Source of the DNA: Peltaster fructicola
Lineage: Eukaryota > Ascomycota > Dothideomycetes
Direction of reading: 5' to 3'
Assembly: GCA_001592805.2 (NCBI GenBank)
Contig: CP051143.1
Span: 1,240,001-1,304,000, forward strand
DNA length: 64,000 nucleotides
Positions 11,206 to 20,641 of this stretch are shown one piece after another. The translations under genes were made by a program, and so were the position numbers. Within the stretch, counting starts at the first letter, position 1. Every line of letters starts with the position of its first letter. A model generated the notes under the pieces. It was given only the letters and a program-made list of their open reading frames with translations. It searched no databases and was not told where the DNA came from.

Positions 11206-11576
11206 AGGTGTTTATGGCATAGAAAATGGGACTGCATGAATCGGACACCTGTATGGATGGTGGTTGTAGTAGTTTGACACTGCCGGCTGGTCTGGTCAAG
11301 AAGAAGCATAAGGACGTCCGGCGTTGACCGTGGACACATCGAATTGCATTGCATTGAAATTGTGTACCCTCTCTACGTCTTGTCGTATACTCCTGAATGT
11401 TCTTGATGTTTCGTGTGACGATATGCTGCGGCCGTGTTTACACATGAGGTCGGATTACTGGCTCCACACGACCGTTCTTCAAGCTTCACGAGGTGCACTT
11501 CTCACACAACATGCCTTGAGCTCGGATCCGACCTCGCCTCGTTCTCACACCCACCTACCTCCTTCGTCGAGACACA
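11206..11576. other. Intergenic: AcuK 3' flank and riboflavin kinase promoter
   Basis: About 370 bases between two plus-strand genes. No gene, repeat or structured RNA was recognised. Confidence 0.5.
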
Positions 11577-12181
11577 ATGAGACCAGACGGACCACGCGAT
11601 CCTGTTGCAGGGCCTGATTCAGGACCCGAGTCACCTTTCCCGATTCGCATCGACGGCAAGGTTGTCAAAGGCTTCGGAAGAGGTAGTGGAGAGGTGATGA
11701 GCTCGAGTGCCCTATCTAGGACTGCGCTGACGCTTTACAGCTTGGTATACCCACAGCGAACATACCCATCGAGGGTCTAAGCGTCGGCGGCCACAAGGAC
11801 CTTGAGTCTGGCATATACTATGGCTATGCAGGCTTATCGGCAGATCACAAGCGGCACGACACATCGCAAGAGCAAGAGGCAGCTGTATACCAGATGGTGA
11901 TGAGTATAGGATGGAACCCATTCTACAAGAACGAGGTCAGGAGCGTGGAGGTACACATCATGCACAAGTTTCCGCACGACTTCTACGACTCGCACATGAA
12001 CCTTGTCATTCTCGGTTACATCAGGCCGGAATATGACTATGTGAGCAAGGAAAGTTTGATTGAGGATATCAAGACGGATATCAATGTTGCAAGGGACAGC
12101 CTAGCACGACCAGCATATGCCAGCTTCGGCAAGGACGCATCTCTCACAAGTTTTGCTGGGAAGAGTGATATTGCCAACTAA
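11577..12181 (+). CDS. FMN1: Riboflavin kinase (Fmn1)
   Basis: Exon 1 is 11577-11693 and exon 2 is 11741-12181, with a 47-nt intron (donor GTGATG, acceptor TTTACAG); the product is 185 residues. It phosphorylates riboflavin to FMN with ATP. The spliced protein reads [16 protein letters not shown] then [14 protein letters not shown], the flavokinase signature with the PTAN motif that binds Mg-ATP (intron 1 falls just before LGIPTAN). It continues with [29 protein letters not shown] and a [18 protein letters not shown] segment whose acidic residue belongs to the family active site. The length matches the monofunctional eukaryotic enzyme. The start codon gives a short 20-residue proline-rich lead. 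It converges on the small Ser-rich gene, with 93 bp between stops. Confidence 0.93.
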
Positions 12182-12274
12182 TAGTACATGTTGTAGTCAA
12201 CCCGAAGGGACTAGGAATGGTTCATTCTGGTAGATCCAGCACGCCTTGGAACGAACCCGTCCGTCTGCCACACC

Positions 12275-12598
12275 CTACGCACCGCCCTCACGCTTGGCGT
12301 ATTCCTCCTCAATGCGTTCTTCGTATTCGGCATCACGCTGAGCCTGCTCTGCATCGCTGATTCGATTGCTCTGTGCTCCGGCAGGACCATCGATTAGCTC
12401 TCGGCCCTGGGCATCGTACTGACGAGTCTCGTGTCTGGCAGCCTCCCCAAGATTCTGGGAGGAACTGGTCACAGTCGTGCCAGAAGGGTTGCTTTGTATC
12501 TGTTGATGGCTACTGAAGCCAGTGGTTTGACCGTTGGTGGTACTGCTGCTTGAGCTTGAGTAGCTGTAGCTACTGCTTGAGAAGTTGTTGGAAGACAT
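12275..12598 (-). CDS. Small conserved fungal Ser-rich protein of unknown function
   Basis: A 107-residue product from the ATG at 12598 (MSSNNFSSSSYSYSSS). An in-frame ATG further upstream at 12694 is possible, but its extension is low-complexity. The first 60 residues are Ser/Thr/Gln-rich. The second half is charged and helical: LGEAARHETRQYDAQGREL, then SDAEQAQRDAEYEERIEEEY and a terminal AKREGGA. I recognise this tail as conserved in short proteins of many ascomycetes, but I know of no assigned function. No signal peptide or membrane segment is visible, so a soluble, largely disordered protein is likely. Confidence 0.7.
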   Translation of the reverse strand: MSSNNFSSSSYSYSSSSSSTTNGQTTGFSSHQQIQSNPSGTTVTSSSQNLGEAARHETRQYDAQGRELIDGPAGAQSNRISDAEQAQRDAEYEERIEEEYAKREGGA

Positions 12599-14523
12599 CC
12601 TTGCTGTAGTTGTTGTCTTGTGTGTCGTTGTCAAGCAAGTAACAGTGTGGTACGTATCGATCTTATACTTGTGCTCAAAGAAGAGTCCAGTCAATGTGTC
12701 TGCCTACTTGCCACATCTGTCTGCAGTCATTGCCATGCTATGACTCGTGCCACCCTGTTTCCGCCACTTCTGACGTCTTCTGGCGTGATCCAGAATTGCA
12801 CCGCCACAGAACTTTCTCTTCTGTGGCTCTCCATCCTGACCAGCATCAACTCCCTACTTCTGAATCACCTTGAACGACAAGCTTACGCTGTCCGACGACA
12901 CCTTGAGGTGCATTTTGACTTCGAACTAGCCCACACGCTCACTGTCTCCGGAGATGCGTACTCGAGACTAATTACAGAGACTTTAGTCGAAATAGTGGCT
13001 TATCATCTCTTCTAATCTTGTCTGCAATACGCAGTGATGGCGCACAGCGACCTGCAGTAATCGATGAAAGCCTGTCGAGCATCGCAACCTCACAATCAGA
13101 AGCATTGGAGTAGCAGAATGATTATGCTCTCGTTTGCTCATCAATAAGTTTTCGCTACCACAGCCAGCACATCAGTCTTTTCACCCTTACTTGTTTCCTC
13201 TTTCGACATTGGTAGGCAAGAGTCAATGCAATCATTTCCCGAGGACATGTCGCGAGACTTCGCCTATGAGCTGGCATCGTCGTTCTGGAATCCTCGACTG
13301 AGGCTTATCTGCACTGCATTGCTGAACAGTTGGCTATTTCGCATCCTCACATGGGCTGTATTCATGGAGCTAGCAATGATCTACAATTCTATGCTTGTGT
13401 CGTCGAAGAGCCATTGCGGCCAATCCTTACATTCGCTGAGGTCGACCTCGTCCGCCGGTGTTCTGCTGCACTTCGCGGATACGAGCTGTTTGTGAATGTA
13501 CTGGCCTGAGCCATACATACCACCACTGCCTTGAGGCATTGTGACGTCTGGCATATGAGGAATGATCGACGACCTACGGTACGCACGGTCCGCCGCAGGT
13601 GTTTGCATCTCTTTCTGTGCTTATTCCAAGACTACTGGCTGCTCGAGGGCTTCAGAGACAGGGTTTCCGTGGTCACATGTCATAGCAGTACGCTCATCCC
13701 TCTCTGGAGTGATCGTCATTGCGATTGTGTCTGTCGAGCAAACTCACTGGACATAGCTATCCTGAGCCATGAAACTGCCTCAATCTACGCATCTCCGGTG
13801 TACACATGTTGTTGCGCAGGAGAGCAGATCATATCCAGATCAGAAAGTTTCACTTATCAGGACAATCACCTCCCTAGGAATATCGTTGGCTGAGTCTCGA
13901 CACAACCTGATCGATCGTCAGGACATTGACACGAGAGGTGCAACACTCCGCCGGCTAAAGATGGGCGCAGGCCTCCAGGATTGGTCTTGATGGTGTTGCT
14001 GTGCGACAGCACTCGGTATGTCAATCTCCGATGCGGTGAGAGCTGATATGCGAACACTATCGCAGGTATGCCAAACAAGGTTTGCTAGTGCTTCCGGGCA
14101 TGGAACTCAGAGACACCCATGTTGAACACGGATGTGAGAGGAAGCTGCTAATCAGAATGGGCCATGTTGCAACGATTGATTGTGACCGGGCAGTAGTACC
14201 TGCAGCATCTTGTTTGTGGCTCGTCGCCTGTTCCAAAAACATAGGATTTCATGAAGCACGGCCAAGCCCAGAATAGCAAACACAGCAGGATAAACGTCAC
14301 ACAGTGGAACCGCGACTGATCAACAGTGCTAGCGACACCTCTGGAAGTGTGCGTACATCGAAGCAAGACTGTAATGCTCACTCAAGGTTCAACTGGTCTG
14401 CTCAGGGCCGTTGTGCGTCACACAGATCGTTTCGCTCGTTGAAACGTTGAGCAGGGATGTCTTTCAAAGATAAAGGATGGGTGTCCCGGCCGATTCGTCT
14501 GGTCATTCGACTTCACCACGACA
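12599..14523. other. Gene-poor stretch of about 1.9 kb
   Basis: No recognisable gene. Open frames of 60-130 codons exist on both strands (for example 12620-13015 plus, 13226-13495 plus, 13381-13608 minus), but none has family features or convincing splice partners. The minus-strand frame 13381-13608 looks the most protein-like (acidic C-terminal tail) and could be a small unknown gene. The right end must contain the promoter of the dehydratase gene. Confidence 0.45.
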
Positions 14524-15686
14524 ATGCCTCACCACCCAGCAATCTCATCACACTCACTCGGTCGAGCTTGGGTCCATGACACTCCTCCGAAGCTCGACGC
14601 AGCGCGTCAATACGGCTTAGACCTTGAGCTCTTCTGTATGTTGAAACAGAGGATATGCAGACCACATACTGAATGTCTCCAGATGAGGACCTTGAGCATG
14701 TAGCGAAGGCCTTTGCAGGAGGTGTCACGCCCGCCAATATCGTCAAAGCTGCGCACCTCTTCCGCGCGCTCTGTGATGAGGCACAGATCAACATTGTCTG
14801 TCTGCAGCCTTTCATGCACTATGAAGGCCTTCGGGACCGTGTGAAACATGCAGCTCGTATCGAGGAGATGAAGCTCTGGATCCAGCTTGCAGGCATCCTA
14901 AGAACAGAGTTGATAGCAGTCCCTTCGTCATTCTTGCCAGACAGCGAGACCAGCGGCGACCTTGACCTTATCGTCTCGGACCTCCAGGAGATTGCAGATC
15001 TGGACAGTAGTATCAGATTCTCGTACGAAGCACTCTGCTGGGGTACGCATATCAACACCTGGGAGCAATCATGGCAGATTGTGCAGGCCGTTGACCGACC
15101 GAACTTTGGTCTATGCTTGGACACCTTCAACATGGCCGGCAAGATGTATGCTGACCCAGAAGCAAGGTCTGGAAAGACACTGCACGCTGATCGAGACGTC
15201 GAGCAGTCTCTGCAGCGCTTGCGTCGAGTCGATGTCGACAAGATCTTCTTTCTACAGATTGTCGATGCTCAGAAACTAGCAGAGCCTCTGACACCTGCGC
15301 ATGCTTTATACGACGCTAAGCAGCCTTCGAGAATGAGCTGGTCGAGAAACTGTAGGCTGTTCTACGGCGAGGATGATCGAGGTGCATATCTGCCCGTGCA
15401 GAAGATACTGCACACCATCATCAACGAGCTTGGATTCACTGGACCAACCTCAGCTGAGCTGTTCAACGCCTGCTTGACCGATCCCTCGCCAGATACACCA
15501 TACCAACTTGCCGAGCGTGCTGCAGAGTCGTTTGTGAGGCTCAGGGAGGACTTCGGGGCAGTCGACGGGTATCTGAAGGTCAAGGACGTGGTGGTTGGTC
15601 AGTCAATGTCCATTTCTCCGCCGAGGAGCACTGCGTCTTTCTTCCCTCTGCACAGCAGCGAGAAGACAGTGGTTGCTGTGGCGTAA
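14524..15686 (+). CDS. qutC: 3-dehydroshikimate dehydratase (QutC/Qa-4 type, AP-endonuclease-2 fold)
   Basis: Exons 14524-14635 and 14683-15686 with a 47-nt intron (donor GTATGT, acceptor CTCCAG); the product is 371 residues. The enzyme converts 3-dehydroshikimate to protocatechuate in quinate/shikimate catabolism. The TIM-barrel segments are visible: KLDAARQYGLDLELFYEDL (metal-region Glu in the first strand, formed across the splice), NIVCLQPFMHYEGL, RFSYEALCWG (metal Glu near residue 153), GLCLDTFNMAG (Asp near 184), FFLQIVDA (Gln) and GPTSAELFNA (Glu). RLFYGEDDRGAYLPV is typical of the fungal enzyme. Other quinate-cluster genes are not visible nearby, so it appears to stand alone here. Related sugar-phosphate isomerase/epimerase-like proteins are an alternative, but the motif set favours the dehydratase. 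Confidence 0.85.
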
Positions 15687-16161
15687 GCAATGGGCGACGC
15701 AGATGCTGTCACGCCAAGTGTTTTACCATCAGCAGAGGTCGACCGCTGGGTCCCTTCGACATACACGTATGCTTCTAATGATTGAGATGCGTTCACGATA
15801 GAAGATGTAATGATATACGAGAATTTTGAAATGTCAGCTGAGCAGCCAGCCGCATGTCACTTTGCAATCCCTCTCAACAACCCACACCAACACTCGGCAA
15901 ACGCAACAAGCTCCTCACTTTTTGATCGGATCGTTTGGTAAAGTACACCTCAATCTCTGTCATACCCTCTTACTCGCTGTGTACATATCACTTCTCCGCT
16001 TCCCGGAACAGCCTCGTTTTCATTGACATCAAGCATACCGCACGCAGAACCAAGCACCGGATTCACGCTCAACCACCCACTCTCTGTCGTATCATCTGTC
16101 TTGCCGTGTACATCTCACTTCTCCGCTTCGAAAATCAATCTCGTTCTCGATAATATCAAGC
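15687..16161. other. Intergenic region containing a tandemly duplicated leader
   Basis: About 475 bases between the dehydratase stop and the oxygenase start. The right part is a diverged direct repeat (see the repeat entry). The left part shows no gene. Confidence 0.6.
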
Positions 16162-16200
16162 ATGCTGCACGCAGAAGAACCAAGCACGGAGTTCACGCCC
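15955..16200 (+). repeat. Diverged tandem duplication, 127-bp period, spanning the oxygenase start codon
   Basis: Copy 1 is 15955-16070 and copy 2 is 16082-16200, in register at a constant 127-bp offset. Shared blocks include CTCTGTC, GTGTACAT-TCACTTCTCCGCTTC, ATCAAGCAT and GCACGCAGAA...CCAAGCAC, with TTCACGC near the end. Copy 2 carries the start codon of the oxygenase (16162). The matching position in copy 1 (16035-16037) is ATA, and copy 1 lacks one GAA triplet. The repeat therefore duplicated the leader plus the first dozen codons and then diverged, leaving a decoy start region upstream. Identity is roughly three quarters by eye. Confidence 0.8.
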
Positions 16201-17282
16201 GATGAATATCCTCCTTTCCCTGATGATGCCTCATTTCCGACGTTCGATCTTGAAACCATAGATCTGAAGCGACTTGTCCAGCACGACGAAGCAGAGCAGC
16301 GACGTGTGTTCGAAGCATGTAAGACAAGAGGCTTCTTCTATCTTGACCTCGCCGGTTGTGAAAGTGGTGAGGCAATACTGCACGGTGCGGACAACATCTG
16401 CAGGGTTGCAGAACGCTTCTTCGCCCTGCCAGTTGACGAGAAGAGCAAATACAAGATCCTTCCAGGCTGTCTTGATGGGTAAGCACCAGCATCGTCACTC
16501 ACTCAATTGCTGACCGCCGCAGATATAAATGCGTTGGAGCAACAAGGACTGACAAGTCAGGTACGCCAGACACAGCAGAGTTCTTCAACATTGCGAAGAA
16601 CGACTTCATCTTACCTGAAGGAGCAAAGATGAGCCGGGACTGGCCAGAACTCATCGTGAGGGAGCAACCATTGTTCAACACATACATGCGAGCTGCACAT
16701 TCTACAGGCATGCTAATCATGGACATCCTTATGCAGAATCTCGGTATCGCGCCAGAAGAGTTACGCTCTCGACATCGTCTAGAGAAGCCTGCTGGCGACA
16801 TCATTCGCTTGACGAGGGGACCACCTCGTAAGGACGCAGCTATGCCAGAAGTCCAGACACCTTCGCACACAGACTTCGGTACCATAACTGTGCTTATGAA
16901 CTGGCTAGGAGGCTTGCAGATCTCTTCAGCATCTGCTCGAACTGCAGGAGACCATGAGCCTGACATTTCAGGGAAATGGCTGTGGGTGAAGCCCAAGAAA
17001 GGATGCGCTATCATCAATCTTGGAGATGCGAGTGTCAAGTTCACCAATGGCGCCTTGTGCTCTGGTCGACATAGAGTCCTCCCAGCTCCTGGTGAGCAAG
17101 GCAAATGGCCACGCTACTCGATTGTCTACTTCGTGAGGCCTGAGAATGATTGCATACTCCAGCGACTTGACGGTGAAGGAGTGCCGCCGCTGAGAGACGG
17201 CGAAGAGGATGAAGCAGTCACAGCCAAGGATTGGATCGTGAGGCAGGCCAGCAAACTCGGTCAGCAGTTCACAGACAATTAA
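16162..17282 (+). CDS. 2-oxoglutarate/Fe(II)-dependent oxygenase (isopenicillin N synthase-like)
   Basis: Exons 16162-16478 and 16523-17282 with a 44-nt intron (donor GTAAGC, acceptor CCGCAG); the product is 358 residues. The N-terminal non-haem dioxygenase domain spans about residues 25-140 (RRVFEACKTRGFFYLDL, ERFFALPVDEKSKY). The catalytic jelly-roll domain has the metal triad HTDF (His and Asp, in TPSHTDFGTITVL, about residue 240) and the distal His in CSGRHRVLPAPG. The RYS motif in WPRYSIVYFVRP binds the 2-oxoglutarate carboxylate. The substrate is not predictable; fungal relatives act in secondary metabolism or purine/flavonoid-like oxidation. Its start region is duplicated upstream. It converges on Hbs1 with only 5 bp between the two stop codons. 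Confidence 0.87.
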
Positions 17283-17287
17283 TCCAT

Positions 17288-19666
17288 CTATGCTATGACG
17301 CTCTCTATGATACCTAATGCGATTGTATCTCCATCAGATCGTAGTATGATCCTGTCCTCAGGTTCAAGCGGTGCGCCATTACCTAGTGCGATGTCGATAC
17401 GTGCTACCTGACCGGCCTTGAGACTGCGAGGGCTCTTCTTCAATTGAGCTCCCTTACTGTCAATAGTTTCTACTAGACGCTTGACACTAGCTGTGATGTG
17501 CAGGCGTCCGTAGTGCAGCTCGACAGCTTGTGGTAGGATTGTGTCTAGAACTTGAACCTTTGCGGTGATCGTCTTGATGAGCTTGGGAGGCTGTGATGTT
17601 GAAGATATCAGATCTCCAGCTCTCAGATTGCGGTTGAGAGTCTCAAGGTCGCCGTCAAGATGTAGAGACACGATCTGCAGAGCGACAGCCCATTCTGTGC
17701 CTTCTCCTGCCCGCTCAATGCCCTTGACGACAGCTTGATCGCCACTAGGTAAGATTGTGATGGCTTGGCCTTCCACAACATCGCCATGTGCTATGCGTCC
17801 CGACACAGACAGCGGGTTTTGTATGCCTCCTCGGTATACATCGGCAACCTGCATCCGTAATGACCTTGTTGTAACTGCTTTCTCTTGCTGTGTCGGAGTG
17901 CCTCCTGCTTTGGCATAGCTAGCTGCATCATCGTGGGTAAATGTTTCAAGCGCAGCGACCAGCGAAGGTGTACCGCCGCCGACTTCCGCAGCAGGTGAAT
18001 CTTTTGGTGCTGGCTTGGCGACGTTCTCGCCGTTCAGACCCGAACAAGGCACATATCGTATGTTCTTTTCAACAAAGCCAACCTGTCGCAGCAGTCTTGC
18101 GATCTGATCTTTGACATCACTGAACAGCTGCTGGTCCCACGCAGGGTTCGAAGCGTCGAGCTTGTTGACAGCAACGACCACTTTGCGTATGCCTACGCCA
18201 TATGCAAGCTGGATATGCTCCCGAGTTTGACCTTTGATGCCGCTGTCAAGCTGGTTTGCGTCCACGACAAGTACAACGATGTCGGCCATAGACGCACCAC
18301 TTAGCATGTTCGGGATGAAGTCTCGATGGCCTGGTGCGTCAATTATTGTGAAGTCTGCTTTGGCGGTCGAGAAGTTGTGCTGGGCGATGTCTACCGTAAC
18401 ACCACGCTCTCGTTCTTCTGATCCAGTATCCATGACCCACGCTAATGCGAACGACTCCTTGCCGATCTCAGCAGCCTGTTTCTTGAACTTGTCGATGTCG
18501 CGCTGCTGCACTGCGCCGGTGTCGAGCAGTAAGCGGCCCATGAGTGTAGACTTGCCATGATCGACATGTCCAGCTACTACGAAGGATGCGAATGGTCGTT
18601 GTGTCGTCCTAGCTTTTCCCCATAACTGCTTGGCGTTGGCCAACTGAGCCTTTGGCTTTACTGGTTGAGCTGCAGGTTTCGGTGTGGCTTGTGTTGGCTT
18701 GGAGGCTGCTGAGCAAGTCAGCTATTTGTTCAGACTTTTGCTCTGCCCATGTGCCTTGAGCACGACATCGTCTGGAGAAGGATTGCTGAAAGCGCCTTGT
18801 GGACCTGACTGACCAAAGACATCCTGGACGGAGAGTTGACCTTTTGCAGCGAGCTTTGTCTTTGACGATAGAATACGACCAAAGGCAGATGGCTCAGCTC
18901 TGATGTCAGGCAGTGGCTCTACGGGCTCAACTTCTGGCTCGGGCTCTTCAGCTGGAGGTGGTGTAGGCTCTTTCTTCTTCTTCGAAGGATATCGTCGTTG
19001 TGTCTCTGGAGTATCACTCGGCCGCTTCTCCGCCTTGTTCAATGATAGACGATCGAGTGAAGTGACTGTAGTGCTCACACTGGCTTCGTTTGTACGGTCC
19101 TGCACTCCGGCCTTGAGACTTTCTGCCTTTCTACGTCGTTCTTCAGCAAGCTTGGCAAGCTTACTAGAGCCTCCCATGAGCTTGATCGGTCTTTGCTGCC
19201 TCTCAGGAGTGAAGGTAGTGACGAGATGGGGTGGAATGTTGTTCCAGTCTACCATGCTCATCCACTTCTCCATCGGCACGTCCTTCAATGGCATGTGTGG
19301 TCCAGGCACAAGGGCAGAAAGGTCAAACTTACCATTCTTGATCTGAACCTTGTCAGCAGCCTCGTCGAATTTGCTTTTCGGCTTTGTCTGCTTCTGCGCA
19401 GGCTGTGTTTTGGGTGTATTCTGCTTCTTGAGGTAGTCTACACTCTTGGCGACATCCCAGTAGTAGTGGTAGAGTGCTTCCTGGATCTGATCGACTGAAG
19501 CCTTCACTTGTGCTTCCACTAGATGTGCTTGGACAACAGGAGTAAGCTCGGCGAAGTTCTGTTTATCCTCTTCTGTGTACTGGTCGTATGGTGCTGATTC
19601 ATCCTCGTCATAGTCCAAATCGTCGGCGTCATATGCGATATCTTTGACTCTGCGGTGGCTCGTCAT
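17288..19666 (-). CDS. HBS1: Hbs1 ribosome-rescue GTPase, possibly a combined Hbs1/Ski7 gene
   Basis: The N-terminal segment is 19666-18736 and the GTPase segment is 18708-17288 or slightly shorter. The joined product is about 783 residues. The N-terminus (MTSHRRVKDIAYDADDLDY, then YTEEDKQNFAELTPVVQAHL) is the Hbs1 N-domain. PSAFGRILSS and SPDDVVLKAHGQSK are conserved linker elements shared by Hbs1/Ski7 genes. The GTPase has G1 VAGHVDHGKST, G3 DAPGHRD and G4 NKLD, followed by two eEF1A-type beta-barrels. Hbs1 with Dom34 (pelota) splits stalled ribosomes. The two segments share one reading frame but are separated by an in-frame TAG (18722-18724). GTCTGA at 18735 begins a possible intron ending at CTCAG (27 nt), the following CAG (30 nt) or CACAAG (48 nt), all multiples of three, with a CTGAC branch site. 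Without splicing a 313-residue N-terminal protein results. Confidence 0.9.
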
Positions 19667-20299
19667 GTTTGCTGAGGATTGGAATTTACTGCAGCCTGCT
19701 CTGGGAATTCTGATAGCCTCATAGAAGAGACGCTTTGTACTCGAGGTAGCTGCTTGGGGAATGTGTGAACAATGCCAGCATTCACACTGGCGCCACTGAA
19801 TCTTTGTGGGCGTGAAGCGCGTCATGGCGTCTGCAGCTTACTGTAGGCCGATTGCCTACACAAACAACCTACAGTACATATCGCAGTGGCCAGAGCGAAC
19901 CAAGTCAAACGGAGGGACTAGCACTGGCATCGAGAGACAGCATAGAGCAATAGGCAAGAATGCCTGCTGATTTTGAAGTTGAATATGTACTCGGGTATCA
20001 AGAAAACACCCATGGTCATCACCAGCGATGTCCCATGCTGTTACTTTTCCAACAAGCTCATGCATGTCCAAGGAAGTCCTCAGACAAGCTGCGATTCATC
20101 GCAAAAGCATCGATCATAAGGGTCATCAAAACTCGCCGCTGGCGCCATTTTGAATCGAATGAAATCACCTTCATCAAGATAAAAACAAGTATAGCAACAA
20201 AGAAGTCGGCAAAGCAGTCGTTGTCAATTCGACGCCGCCTAAGAAGAGGTTGTAGAAGAAGAGGTCGTCAAGGATGTGTCGTCCCGACAAATAAAGTGG
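19667..20299. other. Intergenic: Hbs1 promoter side and wall-protein 3' flank
   Basis: About 630 bases. It contains the Hbs1 promoter and leader. An in-frame upstream ATG at 19825 would add 53 residues to Hbs1 but is less conserved than the start chosen. No other gene was recognised. Confidence 0.5.
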
Positions 20300-20641
20300 C
20301 TAAAGTGCCATGAAACCAGCGAGACCAGCGATAGCAGCCATGCCGAGCATCTCGAAGTTGATTGCTGGAGCGGCGCCAGATGTTTGCTTGGCTGGTGTAG
20401 ACGATGCTGTCAGCGATGCGGTCGTGATCGTGCCGTTTGAGTATCCAGATGCCATCGATGCTGATGCGACCGCGGTTGCCATGCTCGACGAGGCAGTATT
20501 GCGTGTTGCGGTAACGGTCTGCACGACGCGCTGGACAGTTCGTGTGTATGTGATTGTTGCCTGCGATGTGTGGTCGTCTGCAACAGTGCCAGTGATGAGT
20601 GTAGCAGCTGCTACGAGCGCAGCAGTGATGTGGAAGCGCAT
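20300..20641 (-). CDS. Small GPI-anchored cell-wall protein
   Basis: A 113-residue protein from the ATG at 20641. The first 20 residues (MRFHITAALVAAATLITGTV) form a clear signal peptide with an Ala/Asp cleavage region. The middle is Ser/Thr/Ala-rich with TYTRTVQRVVQTVTATRN, the short beta-type motif found in many small fungal wall proteins. The C-terminus ends in a hydrophobic tail (FEMLGMAAIAGLAGFMAL) preceded by small residues (SGAAPAI), as expected for GPI attachment. The same strand is open further upstream in this frame, but that extension lacks conserved features and I treat it as leader. A 176-codon frame on the opposite strand (20310-20840) is a shadow. Confidence 0.75.
   Translation of the reverse strand: MRFHITAALVAAATLITGTVADDHTSQATITYTRTVQRVVQTVTATRNTASSSMATAVASASMASGYSNGTITTASLTASSTPAKQTSGAAPAINFEMLGMAAIAGLAGFMAL

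Noticed and set aside
12620-13015. 131-codon open frame in the 1.9-kb gap
   Set aside because: Cys-rich and compositionally random, overlapping the leader of the small Ser-rich gene, without family match.
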